A stretch of DNA of 64,000 nucleotides from Butyrivibrio sp. YAB3001 (GTDB lineage Bacteria; Bacillota; Clostridia; Lachnospirales; Lachnospiraceae). This document shows positions 54,143 to 62,864 of the stretch, piece after piece. The notes under the pieces are model-generated. The model searched no databases. It had not been told where the DNA came from and saw only the letters and a program-made list of their open reading frames with translations. The stretch covers positions 124,001-188,000 of the forward strand of contig NZ_FOKR01000005.1 in assembly GCF_900112195.1 (NCBI RefSeq), in the 5' to 3' direction. The position numbers were made by a program, and so were the translations under genes. How positions within the stretch are numbered: the stretch's first letter is position 1; every line of letters starts with the position of its first letter.

Positions 54143-54427
54143 TTACTTGTTTTGAGATTCTTCTCTGGCCTTCTTCATTTCCAGATATTTTTTCTTGATG
54201 TCCTCAGGGACATCTAAATCAAGATCAATAAAATTCTCCATGATATAATCTTCCAGCTTCTGAAATTCATCATCGCTTTGAGCATCAGCACCCAGGACAT
54301 ATGATTCTATGCCAAGCTCCTTGGCGCGTTGTTCTCTGCGTTCTGTGAACTGTCTAAGCTCATCTGATATCTTTAGAGGAGAATTGTATGTACTTGTAGG
54401 TTTGGGTTTTTCAACTATATTTACCAT
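54143..54427 (-). CDS. Small acidic protein of unknown function, island gene
   Basis: The 94-residue protein has a basic N-terminus (MVNIVEKPKPTSTYNSP), a charged helix (LRQFTERREQRAKELGI) and an acidic second half ending in a Lys/Glu helix. AAAGGAGGTTCGTT precedes the ATG. It starts 12 bp after the JAB-domain gene and is probably co-transcribed with it. The family is not recognised; the helix pattern is compatible with an antitoxin or a regulator, but nothing specific supports that. Confidence 0.6.
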   Translation of the reverse strand: MVNIVEKPKPTSTYNSPLKISDELRQFTERREQRAKELGIESYVLGADAQSDDEFQKLEDYIMENFIDLDLDVPEDIKKKYLEMKKAREESQNK

Positions 54428-54439
54428 AACGAACCTCCT

Positions 54440-54997
54440 TTATATTTCGCTGTAGACGATTCCAAAAGCACTAATCTGCCTAATTACCGTATCATAGTCA
54501 ATGTAATTCTTTTTCCAATCAAGTAATGTTTTTCTTGCTGATATAATCTCATTTGGTAAAAGATCGCGGGTCTTTTCTAATATGTATATCGACCCATTAT
54601 TTCCAAGAACAATAAGGATAGACATATAAACTGCATCTACAAATGCTTTTATATCTGTTCCTGAAAATGGAGAGCTACTTGGATGATTGTGCATAACGAG
54701 AAATGCATAGTCTGTTCCTCTCATCTGATTGACAAGAAAATCTATTCCAACCTTGTGTGCTTCATCAAATACCGGAAGTAACACCTCGAAAGTATCAAGG
54801 TTTACAGCTCTGGCAACTTCCTTCGAATCATTCTTTTGCTGCGCTATCTCTAATACTTTCTGGCACTGTGTATGTATGAAATCGATAATGTCATTGTCCG
54901 AAATTGTGCGAAAAGCCAATGGTTTAAGCGTTAGTATGACTTCATCTGTTATCTTCTGATCCTCATCAAGGGTCTCATTAAGTATTTCTTCAGGCAT
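54440..54997 (-). CDS. JAB/RadC-like putative metallo-isopeptidase
   Basis: The 185-residue protein has the JAMM/MPN-like motif HNHPSSSPFSGTDI (H-x-H-P-S...S-x-x-D) near 114-128, with supporting strands before it. RadC-type proteins on mobile elements carry the same motif. The usual N-terminal helix-hairpin-helix of RadC is absent. The exact activity (deubiquitinase-like, peptidase or none) is unknown. AGAAAGGAGTTTT precedes the ATG. Confidence 0.72.
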   Translation of the reverse strand: MPEEILNETLDEDQKITDEVILTLKPLAFRTISDNDIIDFIHTQCQKVLEIAQQKNDSKEVARAVNLDTFEVLLPVFDEAHKVGIDFLVNQMRGTDYAFLVMHNHPSSSPFSGTDIKAFVDAVYMSILIVLGNNGSIYILEKTRDLLPNEIISARKTLLDWKKNYIDYDTVIRQISAFGIVYSEI

Positions 54998-55078
54998 AAA
55001 ACTCCTTTCTGTGCCTTCATTATACCATTTATTATTAGCGCTGACTTAACTAAATGATTGTTCACAAAAGTTTAAGGG

Positions 55079-55225
55079 TTAAGCATGTACTTTACACCTA
55101 CCAGATCCTGCCCATTCCGGAACACGCCCATCCGCCTCGATGCAACCGGGACAGGAGCCTTCAATTTTCTTAGCACAGCCTACACAGCATTCGCCACAAG
55201 CTGTTATCGTTGAAAAATCTGTCAT
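55079..55225 (-). CDS. Cys-rich 48-aa protein (DUF3795-like)
   Basis: This short frame begins MTDFSTITACGECCVGCAKK and has the pattern CGECCVGC...CPGC...C, seven Cys in all, with a Trp before the last. It resembles the N-terminal metal-binding pattern of DUF3795 proteins, though it is shorter than they usually are. It may bind zinc or an Fe-S centre. The codon structure and the start, with ribosome site AGGAGATTAT, support a real gene. Its role is unknown. Confidence 0.6.
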   Translation of the reverse strand: MTDFSTITACGECCVGCAKKIEGSCPGCIEADGRVPEWAGSGRCKVHA

Positions 55226-55262
55226 ATAATCTCCTGTAATTATTTATAATGGTGGATTACCT

Positions 55263-56852
55263 TCAGCTGATAAACCTTCTGTTTGTAAGATATTCTACCA
55301 TTTTCCATCCAAATCGATTCTTCTTAAGGTCGTTCTTTTCTGGTCGAAAGCCTAAATCATAATATACTTTGCATGCAAGCCAAGTATTGGTCTGCGTGTG
55401 AATCTTGACGCTTTTATATCCAAGCTGCTTCATTATTCCAAGAACAAATGTAATAAGCGACTTTGAAAGCCCTTTTCCCTGCGAATCTTTCTTTATAGCA
55501 ACCCAGTGAAGCTGCCCTTCATCAGGCTTGCCATTGCCATGTATATCGTAAAAAGCTGTTGCAGTAGCTACTTTCTTTCCAAATTTATCTTCTATGAAGT
55601 ACATTCTTTTGGGAAGCTCAGGCTCTGCTTTTCCAAAATATCGTTGCCAACATTTCTCACCTTGCTCTTTGTCAATTATTTCTTCAGCAGATAATTCTAT
55701 ATCAATCCACGCGTCTTTGTCTCCAGGTTTGTAAGGGACAAAATGATAACCATTAGGTATTTCAAAATGAGGTATATCATCCAGATTTCCATCAAAAAGC
55801 AAGTCTATATAGCATAATCTATCATCATGCGTCTTAAAAGCTCTTGAATTGGGTGCCAGGAGTTTCCTTAAAACTGAGCAAATATCAGTCTCAATTGAAG
55901 ACAGATATTTTATTCTGTTTATGGTGTTCTCAGTTTCTGATTCTCCAAGTCTTATTTCATCGATATTAGAGCTCACAATACCCAGGGCTCGTTTGATACT
56001 GTATTCCAGCCATTCTATCCATGTATAGGCTATTCCAAACAGCTCATCATATGATCTGAATCCATTGTCATAAGCGCTAAGATATCCTTTGAAAAAAGCT
56101 TCCAAATTATCTTTACTGAATTTACCATTTACTGTACCTGCCCATTGCAAAGACAGATCCAGACATGATGATATAGGATTGCTATAACCAAGACACTCAA
56201 GATCGATTACATAAGCTTTTCCGTCATGCCACATAATATTCTTGGGATCCATATCATCATTGCTGATTGCTTTCATGGCAGGAAGATTTTTCCGAGCTTC
56301 ATTTAACTTGTTCTGAGAATCCATAAGAAGTGACATATTTGCTTCAAGTAGAGGTGCAATAACACTATCTTTAGCTTTTGCATCTTCCAGAAATGTTTCA
56401 AAATCAGCATTTGAAAGTATAGGTTCTTCCGGTGATATATTATGCGCATCAATGCGGTGTATTTTCCCCAGGATTTCACCGGCTTTAAAACTCTGCTCGC
56501 TACTAATCTTGTTGAAATCCGTGATTTTTCCTTCCTGCCAAGGGAAAATGTAATAATATCTTCCATTAGCCGAAATCATCTTTTTTCCATCAAAAGATAG
56601 AGCCGCCACAACAGGAAGAGCGTTATCTTCTAAAATCCGTTCCAACCTTTCGGCTTCAGAATAATTCTTCATTGCATTAGGACGGCTCATTATTTCCGGA
56701 TTCAAGCATTTCACAGCATATGTTCCGGTTGTTGTATGCACTTTGAACATCTTGTGCATCAATCCGCCGGATAAAGGTAAAATCTCTCCTTCAATTGTCC
56801 CTAAACCATATTGCTCAATCAATATATTAAGCTTATCCATTTTACACACCAT
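55263..56852 (-). CDS. Fusion of an APH-like kinase domain with a GNAT acetyltransferase domain
   Basis: The 529-residue protein has an N-terminal APH/choline-kinase-like domain (about 1-300: the HxDxxxxN-type catalytic loop is altered to SNDDMDPKNIMW near 198-209, and VIDLECLGYSNP follows as the metal-binding Asp). The C-terminal GNAT domain (about 375-529) contains the acetyl-CoA loop KDSQGKGLSKSLI. Both domain types modify small molecules such as aminoglycosides, but fusions also serve unrelated metabolism. The GTP/ATP loop residues look intact. It overlaps the NUDIX gene by 11 bp, or begins at the alternative ATG 56840. Substrate is unknown. Confidence 0.78.
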   Translation of the reverse strand: MVCKMDKLNILIEQYGLGTIEGEILPLSGGLMHKMFKVHTTTGTYAVKCLNPEIMSRPNAMKNYSEAERLERILEDNALPVVAALSFDGKKMISANGRYYYIFPWQEGKITDFNKISSEQSFKAGEILGKIHRIDAHNISPEEPILSNADFETFLEDAKAKDSVIAPLLEANMSLLMDSQNKLNEARKNLPAMKAISNDDMDPKNIMWHDGKAYVIDLECLGYSNPISSCLDLSLQWAGTVNGKFSKDNLEAFFKGYLSAYDNGFRSYDELFGIAYTWIEWLEYSIKRALGIVSSNIDEIRLGESETENTINRIKYLSSIETDICSVLRKLLAPNSRAFKTHDDRLCYIDLLFDGNLDDIPHFEIPNGYHFVPYKPGDKDAWIDIELSAEEIIDKEQGEKCWQRYFGKAEPELPKRMYFIEDKFGKKVATATAFYDIHGNGKPDEGQLHWVAIKKDSQGKGLSKSLITFVLGIMKQLGYKSVKIHTQTNTWLACKVYYDLGFRPEKNDLKKNRFGWKMVEYLTNRRFIS

Positions 56853-57381
56853 AAATTCTTGCAGTTTTTAAGATTGCTGCGACGGTTCCGTTTACGCATA
56901 TTGTATTATCCATGCACATAGAAACCGCCTTCTCTAGCGGAATAAATCTATATTTTATGTCCTCTCCCATATCCAATTGCTGATCAGATACTCGTTTTAT
57001 ACCTTTAGCCAAATAGATATTTACTTGATTAACATCTTTAGTAGGATAATCATAGTTTGTAAATAGTAATTCCCATTCATCTGCTGAATATCCTGTCTCT
57101 TCTAATAATTCTCTTTTAGCTACGTCCAATGGATTTGTTTCGCCTAAATCAAATGTTCCACCTGGCAATTCAATTAAATGCTTATCTATAGGATATCTGT
57201 ACTCGTCCTTTATAATGATTCTTTCTTCTTCATCCATTGCCACTATCAATGAAACATTTTTCTTTTCAATTACAAAAAAGTCATCAATAATAACTCCGTT
57301 GGGTAGTTTTACTTTGTCCTGTCTGACTTTTAAGAATTCATTATCAACTAAATACTGTCTCCCCAAATTTTCCCATTCCAT
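56842..57381 (-). CDS. NUDIX hydrolase (ADP-ribose pyrophosphatase-like)
   Basis: The ATG at 57381 (GGGAGTGTTTTTAGAT upstream) gives 179 residues. The NUDIX box is complete: GGTFDLGETNPLDVAKRELLEETGYSADEW in outline, with G-x5-E-x7-REL-x2-EE. The layout resembles ADP-sugar pyrophosphatases. It overlaps the kinase-acetyltransferase fusion gene downstream and follows another NUDIX gene by 26 bp, forming a three-gene unit that may act on a shared nucleotide-linked substrate. Confidence 0.88.
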   Translation of the reverse strand: MEWENLGRQYLVDNEFLKVRQDKVKLPNGVIIDDFFVIEKKNVSLIVAMDEEERIIIKDEYRYPIDKHLIELPGGTFDLGETNPLDVAKRELLEETGYSADEWELLFTNYDYPTKDVNQVNIYLAKGIKRVSDQQLDMGEDIKYRFIPLEKAVSMCMDNTICVNGTVAAILKTARIYGV

Positions 57382-57407
57382 ATCTAAAAACACTCCCATT
57401 TTATGTT

Positions 57408-57863
57408 TTATCTACCAACAGTGAATTTTCCTTCGGCAACTATCTCAAATGGTTCTCTTTTAAAATTGAAGCAGCTAATTGTTTCACCAGTCGTTAGCAT
57501 ATTTTCAAGCCGCTTTTTTGTCAAAGGAAATGTTACCAGATTCAAAGCGTCATCTTTGTTAACCCATTTTACATGCAGGCTTTCATCACTTGTAGCAAGC
57601 TCTCCTCCAATGTACTTACATGAAAAGTCTATGTTAACAACATCCTTTTGAATGTTCTTACACACTCCGATAAAACCGGTTATCTCAACATCCGCTCCGG
57701 TCTCTTCCTTGATTTCCCTGATAAGTGCATCCTGAAGTGTTTCCCCCGGCTCAACCATTCCGCCAGGATATTCCCATCCTCTATTGGGGCTTTCCAATAA
57801 TAGAACTTCGTCCTTATCGTTGTAGACCAGCCCTGCAACTGAAACAAAATGAGTGTATTCCAC
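57408..57863 (-). CDS. NUDIX hydrolase (MutT-like)
   Basis: The 151-residue protein begins MEYTHFVSVAGLVYND and contains the complete NUDIX box GGMVEPGETLQDALIREIKEETG, with the REIKEE core. It is of the small MutT size and probably hydrolyses a nucleoside diphosphate derivative. It is first in the island's three-gene minus-strand unit. TTCAGGAGGATTAAAAAGTGG precedes the ATG. Confidence 0.88.
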   Translation of the reverse strand: MEYTHFVSVAGLVYNDKDEVLLLESPNRGWEYPGGMVEPGETLQDALIREIKEETGADVEITGFIGVCKNIQKDVVNIDFSCKYIGGELATSDESLHVKWVNKDDALNLVTFPLTKKRLENMLTTGETISCFNFKREPFEIVAEGKFTVGR

Positions 57864-57994
57864 TTTTTAATCCTCCTGAAATCTATAAAAGCGTCACTTG
57901 TATCATTATACTTGATAAAATTCTCTTCAAAAAGGAATTTTTCGTGAAAAACTGGGATAAAATCGGGATAGTTATAGGGTTTTAATCATTCAAT

Positions 57995-58475
57995 TTCTTG
58001 TGTATCTTCACTGATGCGGAGATTGCGCAGATAAAGGAAAGAATCCGTGAAGATATGAAGGATAGGAGCTATGATTTTATCGGTTATGCCATGCTCTTTT
58101 CCATTGCTACAGGTGTCCGTGTAGGCGAGATCCCAGTTATCAGATGGGAAGATATCACTGAAAAAGGTGTCCATATCCACAGACAGCAACCATGCTTTCA
58201 GAATGAGCCTTAACAGCAATGTTTTCATTCCGCTTGGTCTTCCTGTTACACAGAGGGCTTATCTTCTTGGACATTCAGTAGAGACAAATGAGAGGTTCTA
58301 TTCTCATATGAAGACAGAGTCACTTGTTAATCTGAAGGATGTTCTGAACAGAGCCAGCCACACAAATGATGCGCAATCTGAACCTATACACACACATACA
58401 CACACCAAAATCGTCGATTTTGGACAAATAAAAAACTCCGAAGCGCCCATAAATACTAGACATTTCGGAATTTAA
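57995..58475 (+). pseudogene. Remnant of a tyrosine integrase
   Basis: Two out-of-frame pieces of an integrase are visible. The first (57995-58213) includes GYAMLFSIATGVRVGEIPVIRWEDI, the Arg-containing catalytic strand. The second (about 58204-58475) includes AYLLGHSVETNERFYSHMKTES, the GH...Y region with the nucleophilic Tyr. The middle, including the HxxR box, is deleted and the frame shifts. It lies 6 bp from the right 101-bp repeat, as expected for an integrase beside its attachment site, so the island is probably immobile by itself. Confidence 0.82.
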
Positions 58476-58481
58476 TCAAGC

Positions 58482-58582
58482 GAGCGATAGACGGGGCTCG
58501 AAATATTCCGTCAATTAAAAAAGAAAGGAAACATGCGGGTTTCCGAGTTGTCTACCTTGTTATACACACACTTATACACACA
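58482..58582. repeat. Right 101-bp direct repeat bounding the small island (candidate attR)
   Basis: This is the second copy of the repeat at 53973-54073, in the same orientation and of equal length, with scattered differences in the middle. It begins with the tRNA-3'-end-like segment and ends with the same CA-rich sequence. It lies just beyond the integrase remnant. Divergence between the copies suggests an old insertion or two related insertions. Confidence 0.85.
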
Positions 58583-58630
58583 ATTGAATAGTGACGAGCA
58601 AGAATTGCAAGTATTCTATGATATAATTTA

Positions 58631-59305
58631 TTATCTACGGTAGAAGTCATCAATAAATATCTTTTTTATCACTGCTGGAGCTTTTTCGATTAGTGCCATA
58701 GTATTCTCAATCGTACAGATACTATGCTTCTCAATTGTATCCGTATCCCATTTTTTAAATTCAAAATCAAATAATTGTTTAATTCTGTTTTCGAATACTG
58801 AATCATCATAAACATCCGATATTGAATAAGATCGACCTTTTTTAAGAGTATCCACTATGTTTTTATCTTTGGAATATTCCTGGAACAAATAGTAATTCAC
58901 ACAATAGCTTTCATAAGAAAACTGCTTTTTCTTCTCTACTATTTCATCTTGAGCTAAAGCTTTATAAAAAGGAGCATATATCTCGTTATTAGAGCATATA
59001 TCTGTTAGAACATGAACAATGTAACCTAGAAAAAAATCTCTATCATACTTATAATAATTGTTAACATAAAATTCTTTTATGCTATCAAGCCATTCGTCAT
59101 ATTCATTTTCACTTGCTACCTCACCCCATTTTAATCCTTCAGCAAAAAGATGACTTTTTTCTTTCAACGTTGGTGAATAATTAAGGTTTGCATGGACTGC
59201 ATCAGGTGCAATAGAACCAACTATATATGTATCATAGTCTATTGGACAATCAAAATATTCTAAAACTTTTTCCGCAACCAATATATGTGTCATTGTATAG
59301 GCCAT
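58631..59305 (-). CDS. Zinc-dependent phospholipase C-like protein
   Basis: The 224-residue protein begins MAYTMTHILVAEKVLEYF and carries GSIAPDAVHANL near 31 and GYIVHVLTDICSNN near 90. These His/Asp residues match the zinc-dependent phospholipase C/S1-P1-like helical fold (PF00882). No signal peptide is seen, so it is probably cytoplasmic and may not act on lipids. AAGGGAGAAACATTTACAAT precedes the start. Function is uncertain. Confidence 0.72.
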   Translation of the reverse strand: MAYTMTHILVAEKVLEYFDCPIDYDTYIVGSIAPDAVHANLNYSPTLKEKSHLFAEGLKWGEVASENEYDEWLDSIKEFYVNNYYKYDRDFFLGYIVHVLTDICSNNEIYAPFYKALAQDEIVEKKKQFSYESYCVNYYLFQEYSKDKNIVDTLKKGRSYSISDVYDDSVFENRIKQLFDFEFKKWDTDTIEKHSICTIENTMALIEKAPAVIKKIFIDDFYRR

Positions 59306-59350
59306 ATTGTAAATGTTTCTCCCTTAATAGATAACTGTATTTTTCAATCC

Positions 59351-59875
59351 TTATGCATAGTTAAATAGGTAGTGCTGCTTTTCCACACCATCTTCTTCAA
59401 ATTCGTTAGTCAAAATACCTCCACAGCTCATAGCCGTGCTTGCTGAAGCGATATTGTCTTTATCACAAGCAATAACTACCTGTTTAAGCGGGATCTGCTT
59501 AGCAAATTCCAGACATAGTTCTAACTGCGTTCTGCCATATCCCTTTTTCCTTTCGGAAGGTCGTATGCCATAAGCAATATGTCCACCATTCCTCAGCTCG
59601 TCTGTCAATGAATGGTGTATCTTAATGCATCCAATGAGTTTTCCATCAGAGACACGTTTGGAGAAGAATGTACTTGTTCGTACTCCGGTCTTAGGATTCA
59701 GATTCTTGATTGTATTTATGTGATTCAACCATTCATCAAAACTATCAAAATATGCCAATCCTCCAGTGCCATGAACCTGTGTATCACCATAATCAAAATG
59801 TTCTTTCTTATATTGAAGAATTTGTTCTTGCATATCTTTTGAAGGAAAGACTAATACTAACTCTTGATTACGCAT
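59351..59875 (-). CDS. GNAT-family acetyltransferase
   Basis: The 174-residue protein has the GNAT core with the pyrophosphate-binding loop RPSERKKGYGRTQLEL near 108-123 and the later ACDKDNIASASTAMSCGGIL segment typical of RimJ/RimL-like N-acetyltransferases. GGGAGAAAAA precedes the ATG. It is monocistronic and divergent from the Abi_2 gene. Substrate is unknown. Confidence 0.88.
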   Translation of the reverse strand: MRNQELVLVFPSKDMQEQILQYKKEHFDYGDTQVHGTGGLAYFDSFDEWLNHINTIKNLNPKTGVRTSTFFSKRVSDGKLIGCIKIHHSLTDELRNGGHIAYGIRPSERKKGYGRTQLELCLEFAKQIPLKQVVIACDKDNIASASTAMSCGGILTNEFEEDGVEKQHYLFNYA

Positions 59876-60008
59876 TTTTTCTCCCTTAGATTATGCCATT
59901 ATATTCATGTTGTATTTAATCATTTAGCTTGTTTCTGTTAACCAAAAATAAACACACAAGAATAATCATATCATAGAAATTTTTCTCGTGGAATATAGTC
60001 GATGTTTG

Positions 60009-60018
60009 GTGTTATAAT
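60009..60018 (+). promoter_or_regulatory. Extended -10 promoter of the Abi_2 gene
   Basis: TGTTATAAT, a TG-extended -10 with TATAAT at 60013-60018, lies 32 bp before the chosen ATG at 60050. No strong -35 is visible. It excludes the longer open frame beginning at 60002. Confidence 0.6.
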
Positions 60019-60049
60019 CTCCTTAAATATTTTTGAAAGAAGACTATTT

Positions 60050-61018
60050 ATGCTATCTGTTTATCAGTTGATGAAGTATCTTAGAAATACTCACCACATT
60101 AATGTCAAAAGTTCTCAAACACAAGCTCTTAGGAACATAGGTTATTATCATGGTTTTAAAGGATATAGGTTTATCCGTGAAGACACCAACAAGGTGAATT
60201 TTACTTCTTTGGATGAAATTATTGCATTAAACAAGTATGATATGCAGCTGAAAACAGTACTTTATCCAAAAGTAATGTTCATTGAGAATGCCTTGAAGAG
60301 TTATGTTATTGAGGCGCTGCTATCCCATAGTAAATCAGAGAATTTTGATGTCATATACAACAAGTCATTAACAGCATATAAAAATCATACGCCTGGTAGC
60401 AAGCCATATAAAACTGAGTATACAAAGAGAATGAATCTTAAGGGAAAGATTAATGCTGCTTTGGTTCGTGATTATAATAAGAGAAGTGTAGTAGCGCATT
60501 TCTTTAATAATGATATTACTATCCCTGTATGGGCCATTTTTGAAACTCTAACTCTCGGAGAATTTGGCACACTGTTTGATTGCGCATGTACAGATGTTAA
60601 GTTATATGTCTCAAACATTATGAAATTACCAACCAATTTGGATTCTGATGGTATGAATACCCAGTTCTTCATTTTTACACTTAAAGATCTCAGAAATGCA
60701 ATAGCTCATAACAACGTGATATTTGATACCAGATTCAAGACAGGTAAAATAGATCAGAGACTTGTAACACTACTGGAAAAAGAAGTTAGCATTTCTAATA
60801 TCGATTTCAAATACATGGATGCATATGTCATAATGATTACATATTTCCTGAGAAAAATGGGCGAAACTAAAACAGCATGTAAGCAGTTTGTAGCATCTTA
60901 CCAGCAGCAGACTGAGTATTTGAGAAATGAGCTTCCTGTCAATATCTATAATCAGGTAGTTGGAACACAGCACAGACCGAATATGACTGCGCTTTTGAAC
61001 TTTATTAGCATTTCATAA
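60050..61018 (+). CDS. Abi_2 (AbiD/AbiF-like) abortive-infection protein with HEPN motif
   Basis: The 322-residue protein belongs to the Abi_2 family. It starts MLSVYQLMKYLRNTHHI and carries the central IPVWAIFETLTLGEFGTLF segment and the RNAIAHNN motif near 230, the Rx4H active site of HEPN ribonucleases. Such proteins stop phage spread by cleaving RNA and killing or arresting the host cell. The chosen ATG at 60050 lies just after a promoter-like -10. It is monocistronic with its own terminator, next to a GNAT gene and an ABC exporter. Confidence 0.88.
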   Translation: MLSVYQLMKYLRNTHHINVKSSQTQALRNIGYYHGFKGYRFIREDTNKVNFTSLDEIIALNKYDMQLKTVLYPKVMFIENALKSYVIEALLSHSKSENFDVIYNKSLTAYKNHTPGSKPYKTEYTKRMNLKGKINAALVRDYNKRSVVAHFFNNDITIPVWAIFETLTLGEFGTLFDCACTDVKLYVSNIMKLPTNLDSDGMNTQFFIFTLKDLRNAIAHNNVIFDTRFKTGKIDQRLVTLLEKEVSISNIDFKYMDAYVIMITYFLRKMGETKTACKQFVASYQQQTEYLRNELPVNIYNQVVGTQHRPNMTALLNFISIS

Positions 61019-61093
61019 ATTTCTTGCATGGAGCGCCTAATAGTAGTATATTATAGTTAAGAATTGCGGTGGACATCTTCGGATTACACCTGG

Positions 61094-61122
61094 AAGAACC
61101 TGATGCGTCGGGTTCTTTTTTT
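61094..61122 (+). terminator. Terminator of the Abi_2 gene
   Basis: The stem agaacctga / tcgggttct with a tgcg loop is followed by ttttttt. It lies 76 bp after the Abi_2 stop. Confidence 0.85.
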
Positions 61123-61205
61123 GTGCCTAAAATAATAGGCAGCAAAACCGCCTATTGATGTTATAGCTCCCGCTTATGGCTGGGAATCGCCTGTTCTGCT
61201 TCTGT

Positions 61206-62864
61206 TTACACATTTTCCATCACTTCATTTTCCCACTCCCTATAAATCTTCATGGATTGCACATCTTCATATCTTCCGGAAGCGACAATCTTTCCTTTAT
61301 CCATGATGTGAATAACATCAGCATATTCCAATAATTCTGGATTATGGGTCGTAAAAAGAATGGAAGAAGCGCTCTTAATCAAATTTCCAAATACTTTTCC
61401 AGAAGTTATAGGATCAAGATTTGCGGTAGGTTCATCGGCAATCAGTATATCTGAGCCAGCGACCATAGCTCTTCCTATGGCTACTCTCTGAGCTTCACCT
61501 CCTGATAAGTTTTCATCGCCGTCAGGTAATATTTCTGAAAGCCTTTCATCGCCAAGATTCTTTAGCTCGGCAAGATTCTCAATCTCTTGAATACATAATT
61601 CAACATTTTTGCCATTTCCATATGATATGTTTTCATGAATCGAAACTGGGAATAACTGAGATGCAACTGGAATATAAGAGTATATACCATCGATCTGTTT
61701 CTTTACGCTTCCACTTGTCGGTGAAAGGAGGCTTAGCAGGATTCTTATAAATGTCGTCTTTCCGGATCCATTCTTACCAATAAGCGCCACCTTTGTGTTT
61801 TTAGCAATGCTAAAGTCAATTCTATCAAGTATTGTCTGACCATCTACGCTGTAACTAATATTCTTTGCTTCGATAACATGATTGTCGTCGCATTTTTCAA
61901 CGCTCCCTTCTTCGCAATCAACATATTTTAAATACTTATCAAGGACATAAGAATTATCCTTTATTCCCATATAAGCAGATGTGATACGTCCCATATACTT
62001 CTTCATGGTATTATATACAGAAAACATCGTAACAATTATTCGGACGCTGCTGTCTTTTATAAATAAATGTGCTGTGACCAAAAGAAGCATATAAACAGAG
62101 GCATCTAATAGTCTGATCAGATTCGATCTTTGCGCCTGGTTAAATGCTGCCTTTTCACATTTATTCGTGTATCCATCAAATAGCTTATTGACCTCTTCTA
62201 CGTTAGAGTCATACTTTCCGCTTACAATATAACTCTCAGTTCCACTGATCAAGCGCTTAAATGCCCCGGTAATCTTTGATTTTTCTTCAAAGAGTTGCTC
62301 GTTCTGCTTATTTATGGATTCACTTCCAAGCTTTCCTATGGCTAATTGCAGCACACTTCCGATAATTACCACCAATGACATCCAACTACCAATGTAAAAG
62401 CTCCAAATTCCAACAGCTATAAAAACAACCATATCTGCCAGAATCTCGTTCAGATAAAATAAAGTATTAACAAGAATATGAGCTTTGTCCGCCAAAAACG
62501 AATATGCTTCGTTCCCATCATAGTTTTTATCTATCTGAGCCATGTTTGAGTTGTAGAGCGTATTAATACACTCCTCGCGCACATTTTCAATTTCGCGGAA
62601 AAAGAACTCTCCGTTGATGAATATATCAAAACGATATTTTACTACGATATAAATAGCTGTAATCAAAAACCATATGGCTGTATAAATGGCCATTCCGCGA
62701 TAATTGTAGTTTTCATATTGTTCCATCATCAGATTGATAAATGCTGGCAATAAAGCCAGCTGTATCAAATAGTATATTTCCATACAGAAATCGGCTAAAA
62801 AGAATCCTCTTGCATTTTTATTAAGCATCAATGGAACACAAGCTCTCTTAAGTTTATTTATCAT
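61206..62864 (-). CDS. ABC exporter subunit, membrane-ATPase fusion (second)
   Basis: The 552-residue protein has an N-terminal six-helix exporter domain (about 20-310) and a C-terminal ATPase with Walker A GKNGSGKTTF near 378, signature LSGGEAQRVAIGRA and Walker B ILIADEPTANLD, and the switch His in TTHNPE. It overlaps the preceding ABC gene by 4 bp and is the second half of a heterodimeric exporter. Its N-terminus has an unusual short cytoplasmic stretch (MINKLKRACVPLML). The substrate is unknown. Confidence 0.88.
   Translation of the reverse strand: MINKLKRACVPLMLNKNARGFFLADFCMEIYYLIQLALLPAFINLMMEQYENYNYRGMAIYTAIWFLITAIYIVVKYRFDIFINGEFFFREIENVREECINTLYNSNMAQIDKNYDGNEAYSFLADKAHILVNTLFYLNEILADMVVFIAVGIWSFYIGSWMSLVVIIGSVLQLAIGKLGSESINKQNEQLFEEKSKITGAFKRLISGTESYIVSGKYDSNVEEVNKLFDGYTNKCEKAAFNQAQRSNLIRLLDASVYMLLLVTAHLFIKDSSVRIIVTMFSVYNTMKKYMGRITSAYMGIKDNSYVLDKYLKYVDCEEGSVEKCDDNHVIEAKNISYSVDGQTILDRIDFSIAKNTKVALIGKNGSGKTTFIRILLSLLSPTSGSVKKQIDGIYSYIPVASQLFPVSIHENISYGNGKNVELCIQEIENLAELKNLGDERLSEILPDGDENLSGGEAQRVAIGRAMVAGSDILIADEPTANLDPITSGKVFGNLIKSASSILFTTHNPELLEYADVIHIMDKGKIVASGRYEDVQSMKIYREWENEVMENV

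Noticed and set aside
54440..54997. Full-length RadC DNA-repair protein
   Set aside because: Only the JAB-like motif is kept; the helix-hairpin-helix N-terminus is absent.
58167..58213. Intact integrase gene at 58.0-58.5 kb
   Set aside because: The frame is broken and the central HxxR region is missing, so it is called a remnant.
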